64,000 nucleotides of DNA from Clarkia xantiana subsp. parviflora (GCA_036873135.1 JAPTYO010000020.1:6068081-6132080); one strand, 5' to 3'; numbered from the stretch's first letter, positions 1 to 10,136 are shown. Numbers and translations: made by a program. The notes: a model not told the origin generated them from the sequence alone.

Positions 1-576
1 TCCAAGTCTCGCTGTCCCAGCCGAAACGTGAAAGTTGTTCCTTTGTCCACTTGGGGAGTCGGGGGGAGAAGGAGCAGACTCCAGCCTTATTGCACTTCAT
101 TCCGTAGAAGGTGTGGAAGAGCAGTAGACTGTACGTCCACTGCTGGCGGAGGCATAGAAGTTGGAAAGCATTCCACACGCGGATGGCGTGTGGAGAGAAG
201 GTACAAGGGTGCGTCTTGTAGAAATTGCACATCTCCACCAAGTTCCCGCAGAAGGGGAATCGAATCCCCGCGCTTATCTGTCCGACGGAGAAGAACACTT
301 CTCCCGCTCGAGGACGCGTGACGATATGCTTCCTCTTGACGGCAGGCTGAGACTCATAGGGGAAACGAGGTTCCCAATCCGAGGTAATGCACCCTTCTCA
401 AAGGGCAACCTCATATGAGGTCTCAGAAATCTCATTGACAGCAAATTCAAAGGTGAAAGGGGTCCTAGCCTCAGAACTAGCTTCATCTAAAAACGGTTAC
501 AAACAAGAAGATTTGAGAAAAGAAGAGCAAACATCAGCAAACCATGAAAACAGAGAAAAAAATCCTTACCAGACAT
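1..576 (-). pseudogene. E1 antisense 'gypsy-type transposon' gene, first two exons
   Basis: On the minus strand a 7-nt coding exon (ATG at 576-574, ends 570) is followed by a GT-AG intron (569-487) and a second exon running off the left edge. The second exon encodes the same domain as the antisense genes of Tat3 (24169-24951) and E4 (7561-8294): a SAGIRFPFC-like motif, then ICR/VW and YSLxxFxxFYG-like segments. The function of this family is unknown; it resembles the plant 'putative gypsy type transposon' domain. An in-frame TGA at 400-398 replaces an Arg codon conserved in the other copies, so this copy is broken. A TATA-like motif lies near 735-745 on the minus strand. Confidence 0.8.
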
Positions 577-1020
577 GATGGATGATTGCCGAAAGAAGAT
601 GAACAATGGATCGGAAGATTGAAGGCCTTGGATCACTTGAACAGCAGAAGGAACTTGGAGGAAAAGCTTCGAGTGCAAGAATGGCAGAAATTAGAAGGGT
701 GGAGAAGAAGAAGTGAACAATGCCAGGGTTCTTGCTTTTATAAGCAAAAGCACAAACCGAACAGACTTGATCTGGACCGTTGAAGATGAAACGATTTAAT
801 CTTGATCGTCGAAAATTGAGGGACGGTATGGAAGAGACGTGGTGACGTAATAAGTGCTTTTTCAGAAAGCAACAGTCACGCCGATTTAAGCGTCGTTTTA
901 TAATCCCCAGCATTTAATGCTGCAGTAACCGAGGAGTCTCCTCGGATTTGGCAACTGCCCATGGAGTCTAGTGGGCCCAAGGCAGTCATGAGTGAGAAAC
1001 CTGGCATTCGACAATTGCGC

Positions 1021-1165
1021 GTAAGGTAAAAGCCTCCAATCAAGATATCAAGAGGCCTGAAGATAAAAGCCCCCGACGGCAGTATCGGGAGATGTAAAGA
1101 TAAAAGCCTCCGCGGCGGTATCAGGAGGTATGAAGACAAAAGCCTCCGACAGCGAGGTCAGAAGA
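1021..1165 (+). repeat. Short tandem repeat next to the polypurine tract (about 38-bp units)
   Basis: Three to four imperfect units carry the core AAAAGCCTCCGACGGC followed by ATCGGGAGGTATGAAGA. The same array occurs inverted in Tat1 at 31860-32005, while Tat3 keeps about one unit near 23560-23585, so unit number varies between related elements. It lies between the antisense promoter and the polypurine tract. Confidence 0.75.
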
Positions 1166-1203
1166 TCCGGAACTGGAAGACACGACGGACTAAAAGTCCC
1201 CCA

Positions 1204-1218
1204 TGTCTTGGGGGCAAA
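1204..1218 (+). promoter_or_regulatory. Polypurine tract of E1
   Basis: The purine-rich TCTTGGGGGCAAA directly precedes the LTR's TG. The same sequence abuts the 3' LTRs of Tat1 (31811) and Tat3 (23504) in inverse orientation. It is the expected plus-strand priming site for reverse transcription. Confidence 0.85.
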
Positions 1219-1978
1219 TGATGGGTTCCGATGTAATCGTTAGCCCCGTTAACAGCCAATGGACGGCAAGTAGGTCCAGAGGGCCTCGCGAAAAGCCTGG
1301 AAGGCCCAGAGGCCCAGTATGAAGGGTCCCCGACTTTAGCGGTCCCGATGTATGAGCGGAATGCTCCCGACAAGAAGCCTCTGAGTAGGCCCCGATATAC
1401 CTTAGTAAAGGCCCCGATGATAAAAGCCCCGCAGAGGCTGGACCTGTCTCATGAGACAAAGGGTCCTGGGTGGTGATCTAGAATGAGATAACTCCGGAGT
1501 CCCCGACGGGAGTCGAGACTTGTGATCAGAGGATAAGACCGCGAAACCCGCCTACTAGATAGAGTAGTGGGACAACGGTTAAAGATATAGATAAACTCCC
1601 CGAGATACGCAGGGCATGCCCGGGATACGCGGAGTATGGGTAAGATACGCGGAGCGTGGGGCGAAATCTACGGAATCCCGAACGAGATATACGGAATCGT
1701 AGCGAGATATGCAGAATCATGGGCAAAACGGCCAATCACGGCCACAGGTAACTGAGTAACTTCCCCTCCTATATAAAGGAGGAAGTTACCTCAGAAAACA
1801 CATCATCTAATACGCACTTAGATTACTGCTGCCACCCCATTGATCATATACTCATTTAAGCATCGGAGAGGGATTCTGGGTCACCACCCAGGTCATCCCC
1901 TTTTGCAGGATTACGCGGAGCCCAGGAGTTCAAGTCTTTCCGTCAAGAACATAACGGAGCTTCGACCGTGATCCAACA
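1219..1978 (+). repeat. 3' LTR of E1 (760 bp)
   Basis: It starts TGATGGGTTCC and ends ATCCAACA. A TATA box (CTATATAAAGG) lies near 1770. The sequence TTTAAGCATCGGAGAGGG in the transcribed part recurs in the LTRs of several families in this window. Upstream, short repeats around CGGAGTATGGG/GAGATATACGG fill U3. Confidence 0.95.
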
Positions 1979-1980
1979 CT

Positions 1981-2361
1981 ATCAAGCAGCAAATTGTGGA
2001 GAACAACACTGTTCATGATGTTGCGCTTGCTTCTGTTCGCGACGAGGCACATATAGCGGGTGTTGAGAAGGGACTGGCTTAATATCCTAGTACCCCTGCC
2101 TATTCTGTTGCCGTCCTTGTTGCCGCTAAAGCAGATTTTGCACCTTTGGTTGATGAGTTTGCCAAAGATTATATTGGCAGAGTACATGCACTTGCCCCCG
2201 GATTTCCGTTCGACAAGCTAGGTCCTTATTATTCTTTTGCTGTTGACCATGTTGCGGATTTGCAACGTAAGGCAGTTGAAGCGGCTTTTATTGCCTTGAC
2301 CTTTGGATATGATAATGCTGATGTTGAACTTGGTGTTGATTTTCTGGACATGCTATCTTAG
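1981..2361 (+). pseudogene. Last exon of the antisense gene of the decayed element
   Basis: The frame ends at TAG 2359-2361. It contains a segment (FPFDKLGPYYSFAVDHV) that matches the FPFGDLGDFGPYATGYV segment near the C-terminus of the E4 antisense protein, with an acidic residue run before the stop. An in-frame TAA near 2081 interrupts it, reading as a former Gln codon (CAA to TAA). The upstream exons are lost at the E1 insertion. Function unknown. Confidence 0.6.
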
Positions 2362-3530
2362 TCCTTTGGAGATGATGATATGTTTGAGGCTTTTGTCCAA
2401 ACCTTTATTTGTGTGTTTGCTTTGTACGGAAGTTCGTCCTTTGGACCTGTTTTTCAATAATAAAAATCATGTGATAACTTGTTAGTAATATTTCATGCCT
2501 TGAGTTATCAATGTTGTCCGTATTCTTTGGACTTGGAAGATAGGATAGATATCCTTAGATGATGAACATGATGTCCGTAATTGCGACTGTATGTCGCGCA
2601 TTGTTGGGTGTTATGAGTGCCCCTCTTGGTTAGATTCCAAGGCATGGCAAGATGCGTACACTAGGTACTTGTAGTGTTGTAAGTAGTAATGTACTTGGCG
2701 CGGGCACTCGGCACTTGGCACTGTCACTTGACATGTAGCAGTGTCGTCTTGACGAAGCAAGACTTAAGTTTATACCGTCTCTTAGTTCCACTCTAAGGCG
2801 ACGTTGCTGCAAGATACTTCTTGCATGTTTTCTTTGTTTTTGCGTTAAATGCTAAAGAGCAAGATAACGTTATACAAGACTCGACTTGTAAGTTTGATGA
2901 GTTTTGTACAAAGGTTGCTTAAAAAAGCGTATAACATGAAGCTATCCCTTTTCGGGCCTAAGTCTTCATGGTGTATGAACCCTTAAGAGAGTATGCATAC
3001 TTTTAGTGTGTGGGGTTGTCGTCTAACAAGAAGACTTCCGCCACGGTGGGGTGATCAGTCCCATCATTGCATTTGCCGTATCCTGTTTCTATTCAGGGAA
3101 TGGCTATGAACATGAGGATTTGCCAGAAGGATTTCTCAACATGTCATTTTTTAGAAGTAAACATGAGGTTTGGCATCTTGGAAAGGATGTCACAACATGT
3201 TACTTTTGATATATGTGAACATAGGTATTGTCCTTATGAGGAGGATATTGCACCATGTCACTTTTTAGAATAGGTTTTGGTTTTTCTTCAAGGCATTGCA
3301 TGTTGTTTTGTTTCTTTATGTTAGTCCATAGTAGAATGCATAATGTAGAGATGTACCTACGAAAGTAAATTGACCATCATTAGATACTTGTTGTGTTTAC
3401 AATAGTTTTGCGGGAAGGCGTCTATTGACTGCTTCTTCCGAAATACTTCTAATTACAAAAGCATGATATGGACTTATATTCCTAAAGGTGCACTGAAAAA
3501 GATAGATTAGAAGTGGAAAGTCTATCTCCC
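2362..3530. other. Noncoding spacer with a degenerate tandem repeat
   Basis: There is no gene-like ORF. Around 3105-3275 a unit of roughly 60-70 bp containing ACATGTCA(C/T)TTTTTAGAA recurs about three times with much divergence. Its position, between the antisense-gene end and the gag' end, is the one held by the clear arrays in E4, Tat3 and Tat1. Confidence 0.45.
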
Positions 3531-3539
3531 TCAAATATA

Positions 3540-4345
3540 TCTTGGTAGCTGACGGGCACTGTTGTTTGCGACATAGCTTCCCAAAGCTCCATGTGAAATG
3601 AATTCTTCAATCTCCATCCTCAAAGTAAAACAGCCATTGGTATTGTTCCCCCAAGTTTGGTGATATCGGCACCAATCTTCAATATCCCTGCCTAGGAAGG
3701 CGGTTTCTGGCTCAAGTGGTCTTGGAAGCTTGTTTTCCAGAAGCTTGATTTATACCTCCTCCACTTCCGTGTTTAAAGGAGTAAAGATGTTAGCGTAATC
3801 CATGCTTGAGCCTTCTGATTTCCTTGAAACTTGAGCTTCCATACTTGCGTTGAGAGGTGTGCCCCATCTCAATTCACGTTAACAAGAGATCGCAGTCTCC
3901 ATCTTGTCTTTTAGGCACGCCATCGTCTTAGTTGTACGCCATCCAAATTCCCTTCCGAATAACAAAAATGTTGGCGCATTCATGTTCAGGAAAAATGCGT
4001 TGATGGCGTACTTCTTGATTGCTCTCAGTGCAGTTGAATTTTGAGAAAACCTCCGGAAGTAGGACATGATGGATTCTTCTTCTCCCTGTTTGACATCAAG
4101 CACACTTCGCTTAGGCGAGCAAAGAATCCTGTCAAGTTCGGACCTTGGTAATAACTTTTCCCTCTTCCTTTTATCATCATCGTTTGAGGCAAACAACTTT
4201 CTCTTTGCACCAACTCCCACCATGGCAGTTGAGACTTGTTTCATTTTTCTCAGGGCATTGACATAGCACTTTCGTGCGTCTGTCTGATCACCTAGCACCT
4301 CTCCGATCCCATGAGGAGTTAGCTCTTGATCGCTGCGGATCTTGA
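3540..4345 (-). pseudogene. Second Gag-like (gag') module of the decayed element
   Basis: The minus strand encodes GIGEVLGDQ...CYVN, the sequence that follows the protease in E4, then a basic stretch, a Gag-like segment with SIMSYFRRFSQN, and after frame breaks a zinc knuckle of C-x2-H-x4-N type (3633-3674) resembling E4's WCEYHGTWGHQTNNC. In Tat1 and Tat3 the CYVN block leads into RT; here and in E4 it leads into a second Gag half. Finding this in two diverged copies suggests a lineage trait rather than one accident. The open part at 3879-4345 is readable; the zinc knuckle is in another frame. Confidence 0.6.
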
Positions 4346-4945
4346 CGATCAAGTCAATCCGACGGCGAAAAGGATAAGCCTGGACGAAAATGGAAACCTT
4401 CATGAGAGCAATAGCAAGAAAAGGTTGAGGAAGGATCGTAATGCACGAGAGTTGATCCTCTCGCAGCTGAAAACAGAAGTAGAAGAAGAGTTTACACAAC
4501 TCAGCGCATTGCATCTTTGGTGTGCCATATACCATCGCTTCGGTAAGGGTAAAGCCGCTAAGCTAGAGTCTTAATGGCAGAATACTACAGTGTTCTATGC
4601 AGTGAAGACGGTGTAATAGCCCATCAAGATCCCGCTGATGAGTTAGATGTATGGAGAAGGGCTCAGAAAGTAATGAGGATGTTTCCTCTTTCATGTTTTC
4701 TTGACGAAAAAGGGATCATGCGTCTGATCAAATCGATTAAGACAACAATAGACCTATTCGAAGCAGATGATAAAGAAGGAAACTTTCCGAAAGAACCCGA
4801 GGCATTTGATGAAAGATTCATTGGTATGCTAAAATGCTTGGCAACCCCGGCAACAATAGGTCTAAACGTTGAACTATACCTTCACGGTACAATTCGGTTA
4901 AGACGACTTGTCCATCATTCTTCTTCGCAACTGCTTCAAATTTGA
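4326..4945 (+). other. Two overlapping unidentified plus-strand ORFs
   Basis: The frames at 4326-4574 (82 aa) and 4574-4945 (123 aa) overlap by one base (TAATG). The first is charged and contains KKRLRKDRNARELILSQLK. The second contains DELDVWRRAQKVMRMFPLS and later FDERFIGMLKCLATPATIG. I recognise neither. The first lies partly antisense to the gag' remnant. They may be a captured host or viral gene fragment, or part of Copia-P that I cannot align. The lack of stop codons over 600 bp in decayed surroundings is the only argument for a real gene. Confidence 0.25.
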
Positions 4946-5044
4946 GACCCCAGTATTGTTGATGTTGGTTTTTTTATTTCCTAATGTTCATTTTGTTTGA
5001 ATTCTGTTTATTATTATTTCAGGATCATTTAATAAAGTAGTTAC
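4946..5044 (+). mobile_element. Fragment of Copia-P left of the E4 insertion
   Basis: The sequence AATAAAGTAGTTAC before E4, with the sequence after 15357, aligns to the reverse complement of Copia-M near 42330-42430 (AATAAAGTAGTTTCCGTTCG...). E4 therefore interrupts Copia-P internal DNA. The 5' LTR of Copia-P is not in the window. Confidence 0.55.
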
Positions 5045-5915
5045 TGTTAAGTTATGAAATCTAGGTCAACGGGTGATCGGCTTCGATCTCACTCCTTACG
5101 GGGGATGTGTGCGATCCGGTATTTCTGAGTTGCCCTGTCTTAGCCTATCTTCTTCCTTCCTTCCTTCCTTCCTTCCTTTGCTTCCTCTCTCCTTCTACCC
5201 TGCAGAAGGGGCAATACCAGACACGGAGGGGGGGGGGGGGGTGGTGCCTGGTGAACCCTCTCCGATGCCTAAGTCAGTATTCTTCTAGAGAGATAAAGCT
5301 AGAGAGATGACAGAGCTAAATTGTCCAAATGGCTAAGATGATCAAATGAGTTGTGAAGGTGGGGTATTTATAGGCAACGGTGTCATTAAGGTGGCTTAAT
5401 GACATCGTTAACCTTTAAACACAATTAATTAACCTTTAAGCGCATAATTAAGACCTTAGGATTCGGAGAAGGTAGGCGGCGTGAACCGAGTGTAGGTGTC
5501 CGAAAATGGCACAGGGGCCCTTAGGGGGGAGGAGAAATCCGACCCCCAAGGGTAGGGGTTGGGTGAGGGCACCCAACCCCTCCTAGGGGGGATGGGGTTG
5601 GCCAACCCCATCCCTCCTAGGAGAGATCGGGTTGGCCGTCCCGATCTCTCCTAGGAGAGATCGGGTTGGTCCACCCGATCTCCCCTAGGAGAGATCGGGT
5701 TGGCTGACCCGATCTCTCCTAGGGGAGGTCGGGTGTGGCCACCCAACCTCACCTAGGTGAGTTTGCCCCGGCTGGACGAGCGCTCCGGCCTCGTCCGAGC
5801 CGTTAATGTGTTCGCGAAGTGTTCGGGTTGAAGTTTCGATTTACAATCGGTGATGGGACGATAAAAATACAACAGTTTAGAAGTCAACGGGTTCAAATTG
5901 GGCGTATATCCATCA
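5045..5915 (-). repeat. 3' LTR of E4 (871 bp)
   Basis: On the plus strand it begins TGTTAAGTTATG and ends TATCCATCA. The minus-strand TATA box is GCCTATAAATACC (5361-5373). U5 holds TTAGGCATCGGAGAGGG, a TTCC microsatellite near 5155-5178 and a long G run near 5227-5243, which is shorter in the other LTR. U3 is dominated by tandem palindromes. Confidence 0.95.
5553..5760. repeat. Tandem array of six palindromes in the E4 3' LTR U3
   Basis: Six consecutive inverted repeats of about 36 bp are joined by CCTAGG. Three have arms CCTAGGAGAGATCGGG and its complement around TTGGCC-type centres; the others vary the arm (GGATGGGG, GGTCGGG) yet stay paired. The other LTR has the same array at 14991-15199. 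Single strands could fold into serial hairpins; the duplex offers repeated symmetric protein sites. Confidence 0.9.
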
Positions 5916-5933
5916 CATGCCCCCGAGTCAACC
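5916..5933 (-). promoter_or_regulatory. Polypurine tract of E4
   Basis: On the minus strand GGTTGACTCGGGGGCATG abuts the LTR start TGATGGATATACGCC. The same junction recurs in the rearranged insertion at 22091. Confidence 0.8.
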
Positions 5934-6088
5934 AATGGCTTAACCCTTGATTGACTCTATTTCAGGATGGTATGACACGTGCAATTTGAAACCGGGATTT
6001 TACCTTCTTGTCTGAATGTTCGCTTACCCATAGATGCGTGCCTCTGACTCTGCCCCCCACCTTATGAGATAGAGGAATTGTAAACGTC

Positions 6089-6120
6089 AGAGTAGCGCGG
6101 ACGTGTGCCTAGGCACGCGT
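6089..6120. promoter_or_regulatory. ACGT-core palindrome upstream of the E4 antisense gene
   Basis: The imperfect inverted repeat CGGACGTGTGCC TA GGCACGCGTCCG lies between the polypurine tract and the antisense leader. A related element at 22268-22300 has ACGGACACGTG/CACGTGTCCGT arms. ACGT cores are typical plant bZIP/bHLH sites (G-box), so a promoter role for the antisense gene is possible. Confidence 0.45.
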
Positions 6121-6479
6121 CCGTCTGAGATAGGAGTAATAAACTTATCCTTGCTATAGATGCATACTCAAAAAATACACACTTGCACAGGGGTGTGATA
6201 TGAATGCAACTAAATGCCTTATGCTTCAAATTCGTGCCGGGATTCTATCTAAGTGAGGAAAAATTTAGTTTTGGCCAAAAATTTTCCTAAGTATGGAATG
6301 CTCAAAAATAAAACTATCTTGATAATTCTTCTAAGTATGGGGATATACTTAGCTATAGTTGAAAGGGATAAAAATGATGGTTTTTCCTTGGCCCTTAGAT
6401 TTTATTTAAGGATAGATGGATGGTGGTGATTAAAACCCTCTAAAAAACCCTATCATCCTTTTAACATAGAGGAGAGTTA

Positions 6480-7423
6480 GAAAATACCTCAAGGAGTCAC
6501 CATAGCCACCATCTTCCCTCTTCACTCACCCTTGGAGAGCAAGAAAAATTGGAGAGCACCCCCAAGGTAAGGGCCGGCCGAAATTTTTACCAAGAGGCAA
6601 AAATCCGGCCAGCAGCTCCGGCGGGAAGTGGTCACCAGCACGGACGAAGGCCACCGGTGGACCAGCATCTCCAGACGGCGGCTCGATTCCCGGCGACTGA
6701 CGGACGGCGACGCGGCAGATTCTTGGCCGGTGGGGAACGACGACCAGACGAGCGGCGGTGTCCGGGGCTTTCGACGGCGAGCTCGTCTCCGGTGGTGGCA
6801 GCGTCAGGTCCGGCCGGGATCGTCGATAGAGGGACCAGGCAGCTCCGGCGAGGTATGGGACGGATTCCGGCGACGGAGAGACGGACGGGAACGACTCCGG
6901 CGACGACGGGATTGGGGCTCCGGCGAGGGGCTGATTCCGACCGACTTCGAAATTCGAATTCCGGATCCGTTTATCACATCGGGTCGGGTTTTCCGAAGGT
7001 CCGCTCCTTTCCTTTCCGTTACCGCGTAAAACGTCGATTTTTGAATCGTTGATATTTGATTGCCGATGCTTGATTGCCGATTGTCGATGCTTGATTGTCG
7101 AAATTTAATTGAATGTGGGATTGCCGTAGATAGCCGTTGGTGTGTTAATCTTTGTTGGGGGGTATAACGGTAATTTTTTCCAAAACCCGACCTTAGGCTC
7201 GGATAAATTATTCAACTTGGTTGTCGTGGTGTTCTTGGCTCATGTTGACTATCTTTGCTGGATATCTTTGGATCTTTGATTGTTGTCGTTGGTCGGGTGT
7301 CGGAGTATTTCCGGTTCTTCGGAAATTTTCCTTGTCTTGATATTTGTCTTGTCGTGGCAGGTACTATACTCCTGGTGGTGTCCGCGTACGCAGACTCTTC
7401 AGAGACGTCGTATTCTCCGAAGG
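6480..7423 (+). promoter_or_regulatory. Leader of the E4 antisense gene with a probable 5'-UTR intron
   Basis: From about 6480 the plus strand reads like a plant 5' UTR (CT-rich, CACCATAGCCACC), then CCCAAG/GTAAGG at 6566/6567 and a TTGT-rich stretch ending GTGGCAG at 7360. A leader intron of about 794 bp (6567-7360) is inferred. The GC-rich run at 6600-6960 has no matching protein in any frame and would be intronic. The transcription start is not certain. Confidence 0.45.
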
Positions 7424-9820
7424 ATGAGTGAGTTCCTTTTTCTCTTCCTTTTCGGTCGTATTACTTCCTTTCCTATTACTAGCTTAGTACTGTGACCTTC
7501 GTTGGGGTGTTAGTTGAAATTTGATTCGTACTTTGGGATTTCCTCCTACCTTTGCCTTAGGTCTCGCTATCCTGTCGAAGAACCATCTCACTAGGTCTGA
7601 TTACAATGAACATGTTACCCTAGGAGATATCTGTCCCCTAGATGAGCCTCTGTATCCTTTTCTCCCCTCCTCGGGGAATACTCGAGAGACGGTGACGGAG
7701 CCTCCTATAGGGAAGGTCGCCGTGTACCCCTCCCAGATCCGATTCGGGCTGAGGTTGCCTTACTGTGACGAGCTTATAGAGTTGAGCAGGTTCTTCAGGA
7801 TTTCTCCTGTGAATCTTGCCCCCAGTGCCCTCCGCGTCTGGGTGGGCTTCCGGGTATTGTGCCATTGGTACTCCTGGAAGTATTCCCTCGTTCTATTCCG
7901 ATGCTTTTACCGGTTCCAGTACCAGACGAAGGTGGGGTTCGCGAGTTTCGTAACTCGCCATCCGACCTTCAAGGATCCCCGATTCGCTGATTTCGGGTTG
8001 AGTGGGGTCGAGTGGGATACCTCCCTCCGTTTCGTGACCCGGAGTGACAATTCGGCCAGTCACTGGGCTAAGCATTACTTCTTCATTACGGATCGATATG
8101 TCACTTGGTCGGTCTTGAATGAGGATCGGTCCGATGGTTGGCCTGCTTTCGGAGAGTTCTCTTCAGTTGATTTGAAGACTATGAAGATCATTCACGAGAG
8201 CAACAGGACCCGGTCGTACTGTCCCGTGTCCTTAGTGACTGAGACGGATCTTTACGAGGCCGGGATCAGTTTGACTCCTGACTCCGGGGGTTCGGTATGT
8301 CACTTGGTCTTTCCATCTTTATTTACCTTCTGCTCTTCCTTTGTAGGTTGGTTTCATGGAAAAACCTATAACGTGCAGGGAGCCCCTGTTGATCTGAGCA
8401 AGAGGAAGGCTCCTTCTAGTTCTGTTTTGAAGAAATCCCCCCTGCCTGGGAAGAAGGCTGGGGCCTCTGGTATGCTTTCTCCTATTTGCTTCTTTATGGT
8501 ATAACTTATGTTTTCCTTATCTTGTTTTCCTTACCTTGCTAGGGCGCTCCCCCTTGGTGACTGAGAGGGTCGTCTCCATTGGCAGAGATTCTGGACCTTC
8601 CAAGTCCAAGCCGCGGAGATCTGATTCTGAGGCCGGGGCCTCGGCTGCTAAGAGAAAGAAGGCCGTGGATCCTGCGTCGCCTACTGCTCGTCCTCCGACC
8701 CTATCTCGTGATAAGGAGATGGTGGTCGAAGAGGTGCCTTCCCTGGCTGACAAAGGGAAGCGACCTGCTGGTGGTGGTTCCCCTGCCCCCCAGCCGAGGG
8801 CACGGTCCTCAGGTATTATTTCTATCTTGTTGCTGATCCTTCTATGTTTATATTCTCCTTTGACTTGCTTTGCTTGTGTAGGTGGGCCTCCGACTTTAAG
8901 TCGGAAGGATTTCGCACGTCTTACTGATGAAGATGTTATTGGGTCTGAGTGGACTCCCTTCGCTGGTCTGAAGGAGTTCCACCTCGATAGCACCTCCTCT
9001 TTGCGGACTCCTGAGGTTGGCGTCCGCGTCCTCCGCGGCGCCATCCCCCCTGGCGATCGTGTTGCTCCGCCCAAGTCTCCTGGGGAGACTCGGCGCTTTG
9101 TTCAGGGGGTACTTTCTCGTTATGCACCTGTGAGTTGTTCCTTGCTTTCCTCTTATTACTTTCATAATGGTTATCTTTCGGTTACTCATCCCTTGTTTGA
9201 ATTGTTAGGGTATGTCTGACATGGTGAACATGTCCTCGCTCGTGCTCGAGTTATCTGACGAGAAGAAGACCCTTGAGGACAGCCAGGTCTCTCTCAAGGC
9301 GGAGGTCGCCACTGCTGCTGAGAAGGCGCGTGTATCTGATTTGAGGATGCAGGAGCTTCAGGACCAGGTGTCCTTGCTTGAGACTACTGTGGGCAGTTTG
9401 CGCCGGGAAGCTGAGGTTGCAGCGTCGCTCCATTCTGAGGAGTTGCGGAAGTTGGAGGCTAAGTGTCGGGCGGAGGAGAGGACTGTCGCGGTGTCTGAGT
9501 ATAAGGCCTCCTCTGCCTTCACTGCCGATTATAGCGCGCGTCTCACTCAGGAGATGAACCAGTTCGGTGAGTATCTGGTTGATCACATTTTCCGCATTGA
9601 TCCTCAGTTCCCGTTTGGTGACCTTGGTGACTTTGGGCCATACGCCACTGGCTACGTGACTGTTCTGATGGGTCAGGCTGCTGTTGCAGACGAGCCTGCC
9701 CCTGCCCAGGTGGATGCTACACCTGTGGAGATTGGTACCTCAGACTCCTCCTCTTCATCCATTTCCGCTGGCGGTTCAGCTTCAGGGGGTGAGGGTGACT
9801 CCCCTGAAGGTTCTGACTGA
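7424..9820 (+). CDS. Intact six-exon antisense gene of E4 (about 652 aa)
   Basis: Proposed coding exons are 7424-7427 (ATGA), 7561-8294, 8379-8469, 8543-8812, 8882-9129 and 9209-9820, with GT-AG introns of 69-133 bp. They sum to 1959 nt with one continuous frame and a single TGA at the end. For intron 2 the acceptor at 8378 keeps frame; a nearer one at 8346 does not. The first half (residues about 40-270) is the 'putative gypsy type transposon' domain shared with 24169-24951. The middle is basic and low-complexity. Exon 6 starts with a long heptad coiled coil (about residues 460-560) and ends in a Ser/Asp/Glu-rich acidic tail. No catalytic motif is recognised and the function is unknown. It is convergent with the gag ORF. 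Confidence 0.8.
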
Positions 9821-10136
9821 CGTGTTTATCTCATGCTATCCTTGTATATATAACTACACTCCTTCTCCCCTTGTATGGGTTGAGTGTCTTTTGAGATTGT
9901 GATGGTGTTTGTTGTTACTTTCCTTTGCCGCATTGTGTTGTTGACTACGTGGTTCGTTTGCCTTTACATTAGTGCTTCTCATGTTTTTGTAAATATCTCT
10001 TTGGTTATGGGCTCTTCTCTTGATGTGTTTCCTTTACTTGTCTTTCTTTCGTGCTTTCCTTCATGTCTTACCTGCCATTTCATAAAGAAAAAACATTACT
10101 TGTTCTTCACATTACTTTACTTAGAAATTTCTTTCT

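Larger units (their letters stand above)
1..1978 (+). mobile_element. E1: 3' part of a plus-strand Tat-type Ty3/Gypsy element
   Basis: The left edge lies inside the 3' internal region of a Ty3/Gypsy element that continues outside the window. Visible in order are the start of its antisense gene (minus strand), a short tandem repeat, a polypurine tract and a complete 760-bp 3' LTR. The LTR matches the reverse complement of 31051-31810 over its full length, so E1 belongs to the Tat1 family. It is inserted in an older decayed element that resumes at 1979. The TSD cannot be checked because the left end is missing; CTATC at 1979-1983 would be its right copy. Confidence 0.93.
1979..4345 (-). mobile_element. 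Decayed remnant of an E4-like (gag-PR-gag') element
   Basis: This stretch has the same order as the middle of E4: a plus-strand antisense-gene last exon (1981-2361), about 1.2 kb of noncoding DNA with degenerate repeats, then a minus-strand gag'-like ORF with a zinc knuckle. No LTRs were found. The left end is cut by E1 at 1979. The right limit, near 4345, is where similarity to the E4 polyprotein stops. Confidence 0.6.

Noticed and set aside
5227..5243. G run as a conserved G-quadruplex
   Set aside because: The second E4 LTR has a much shorter run (near 14671), so it is a mononucleotide length variant rather than a kept structure.
6549..7052. 167-aa and 133-aa plus-strand ORFs in GC-rich DNA
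   Set aside because: Both frames look like GC-driven open reading (Arg/Gly/Ser/Pro), are antisense or intronic to the leader of the E4 antisense gene, and contain no domain.
8295..8346. 52-bp intron 2 in the E4 antisense gene
   Set aside because: This acceptor shifts the frame to an early stop, while the acceptor at 8378 gives an 84-bp intron and keeps the frame.
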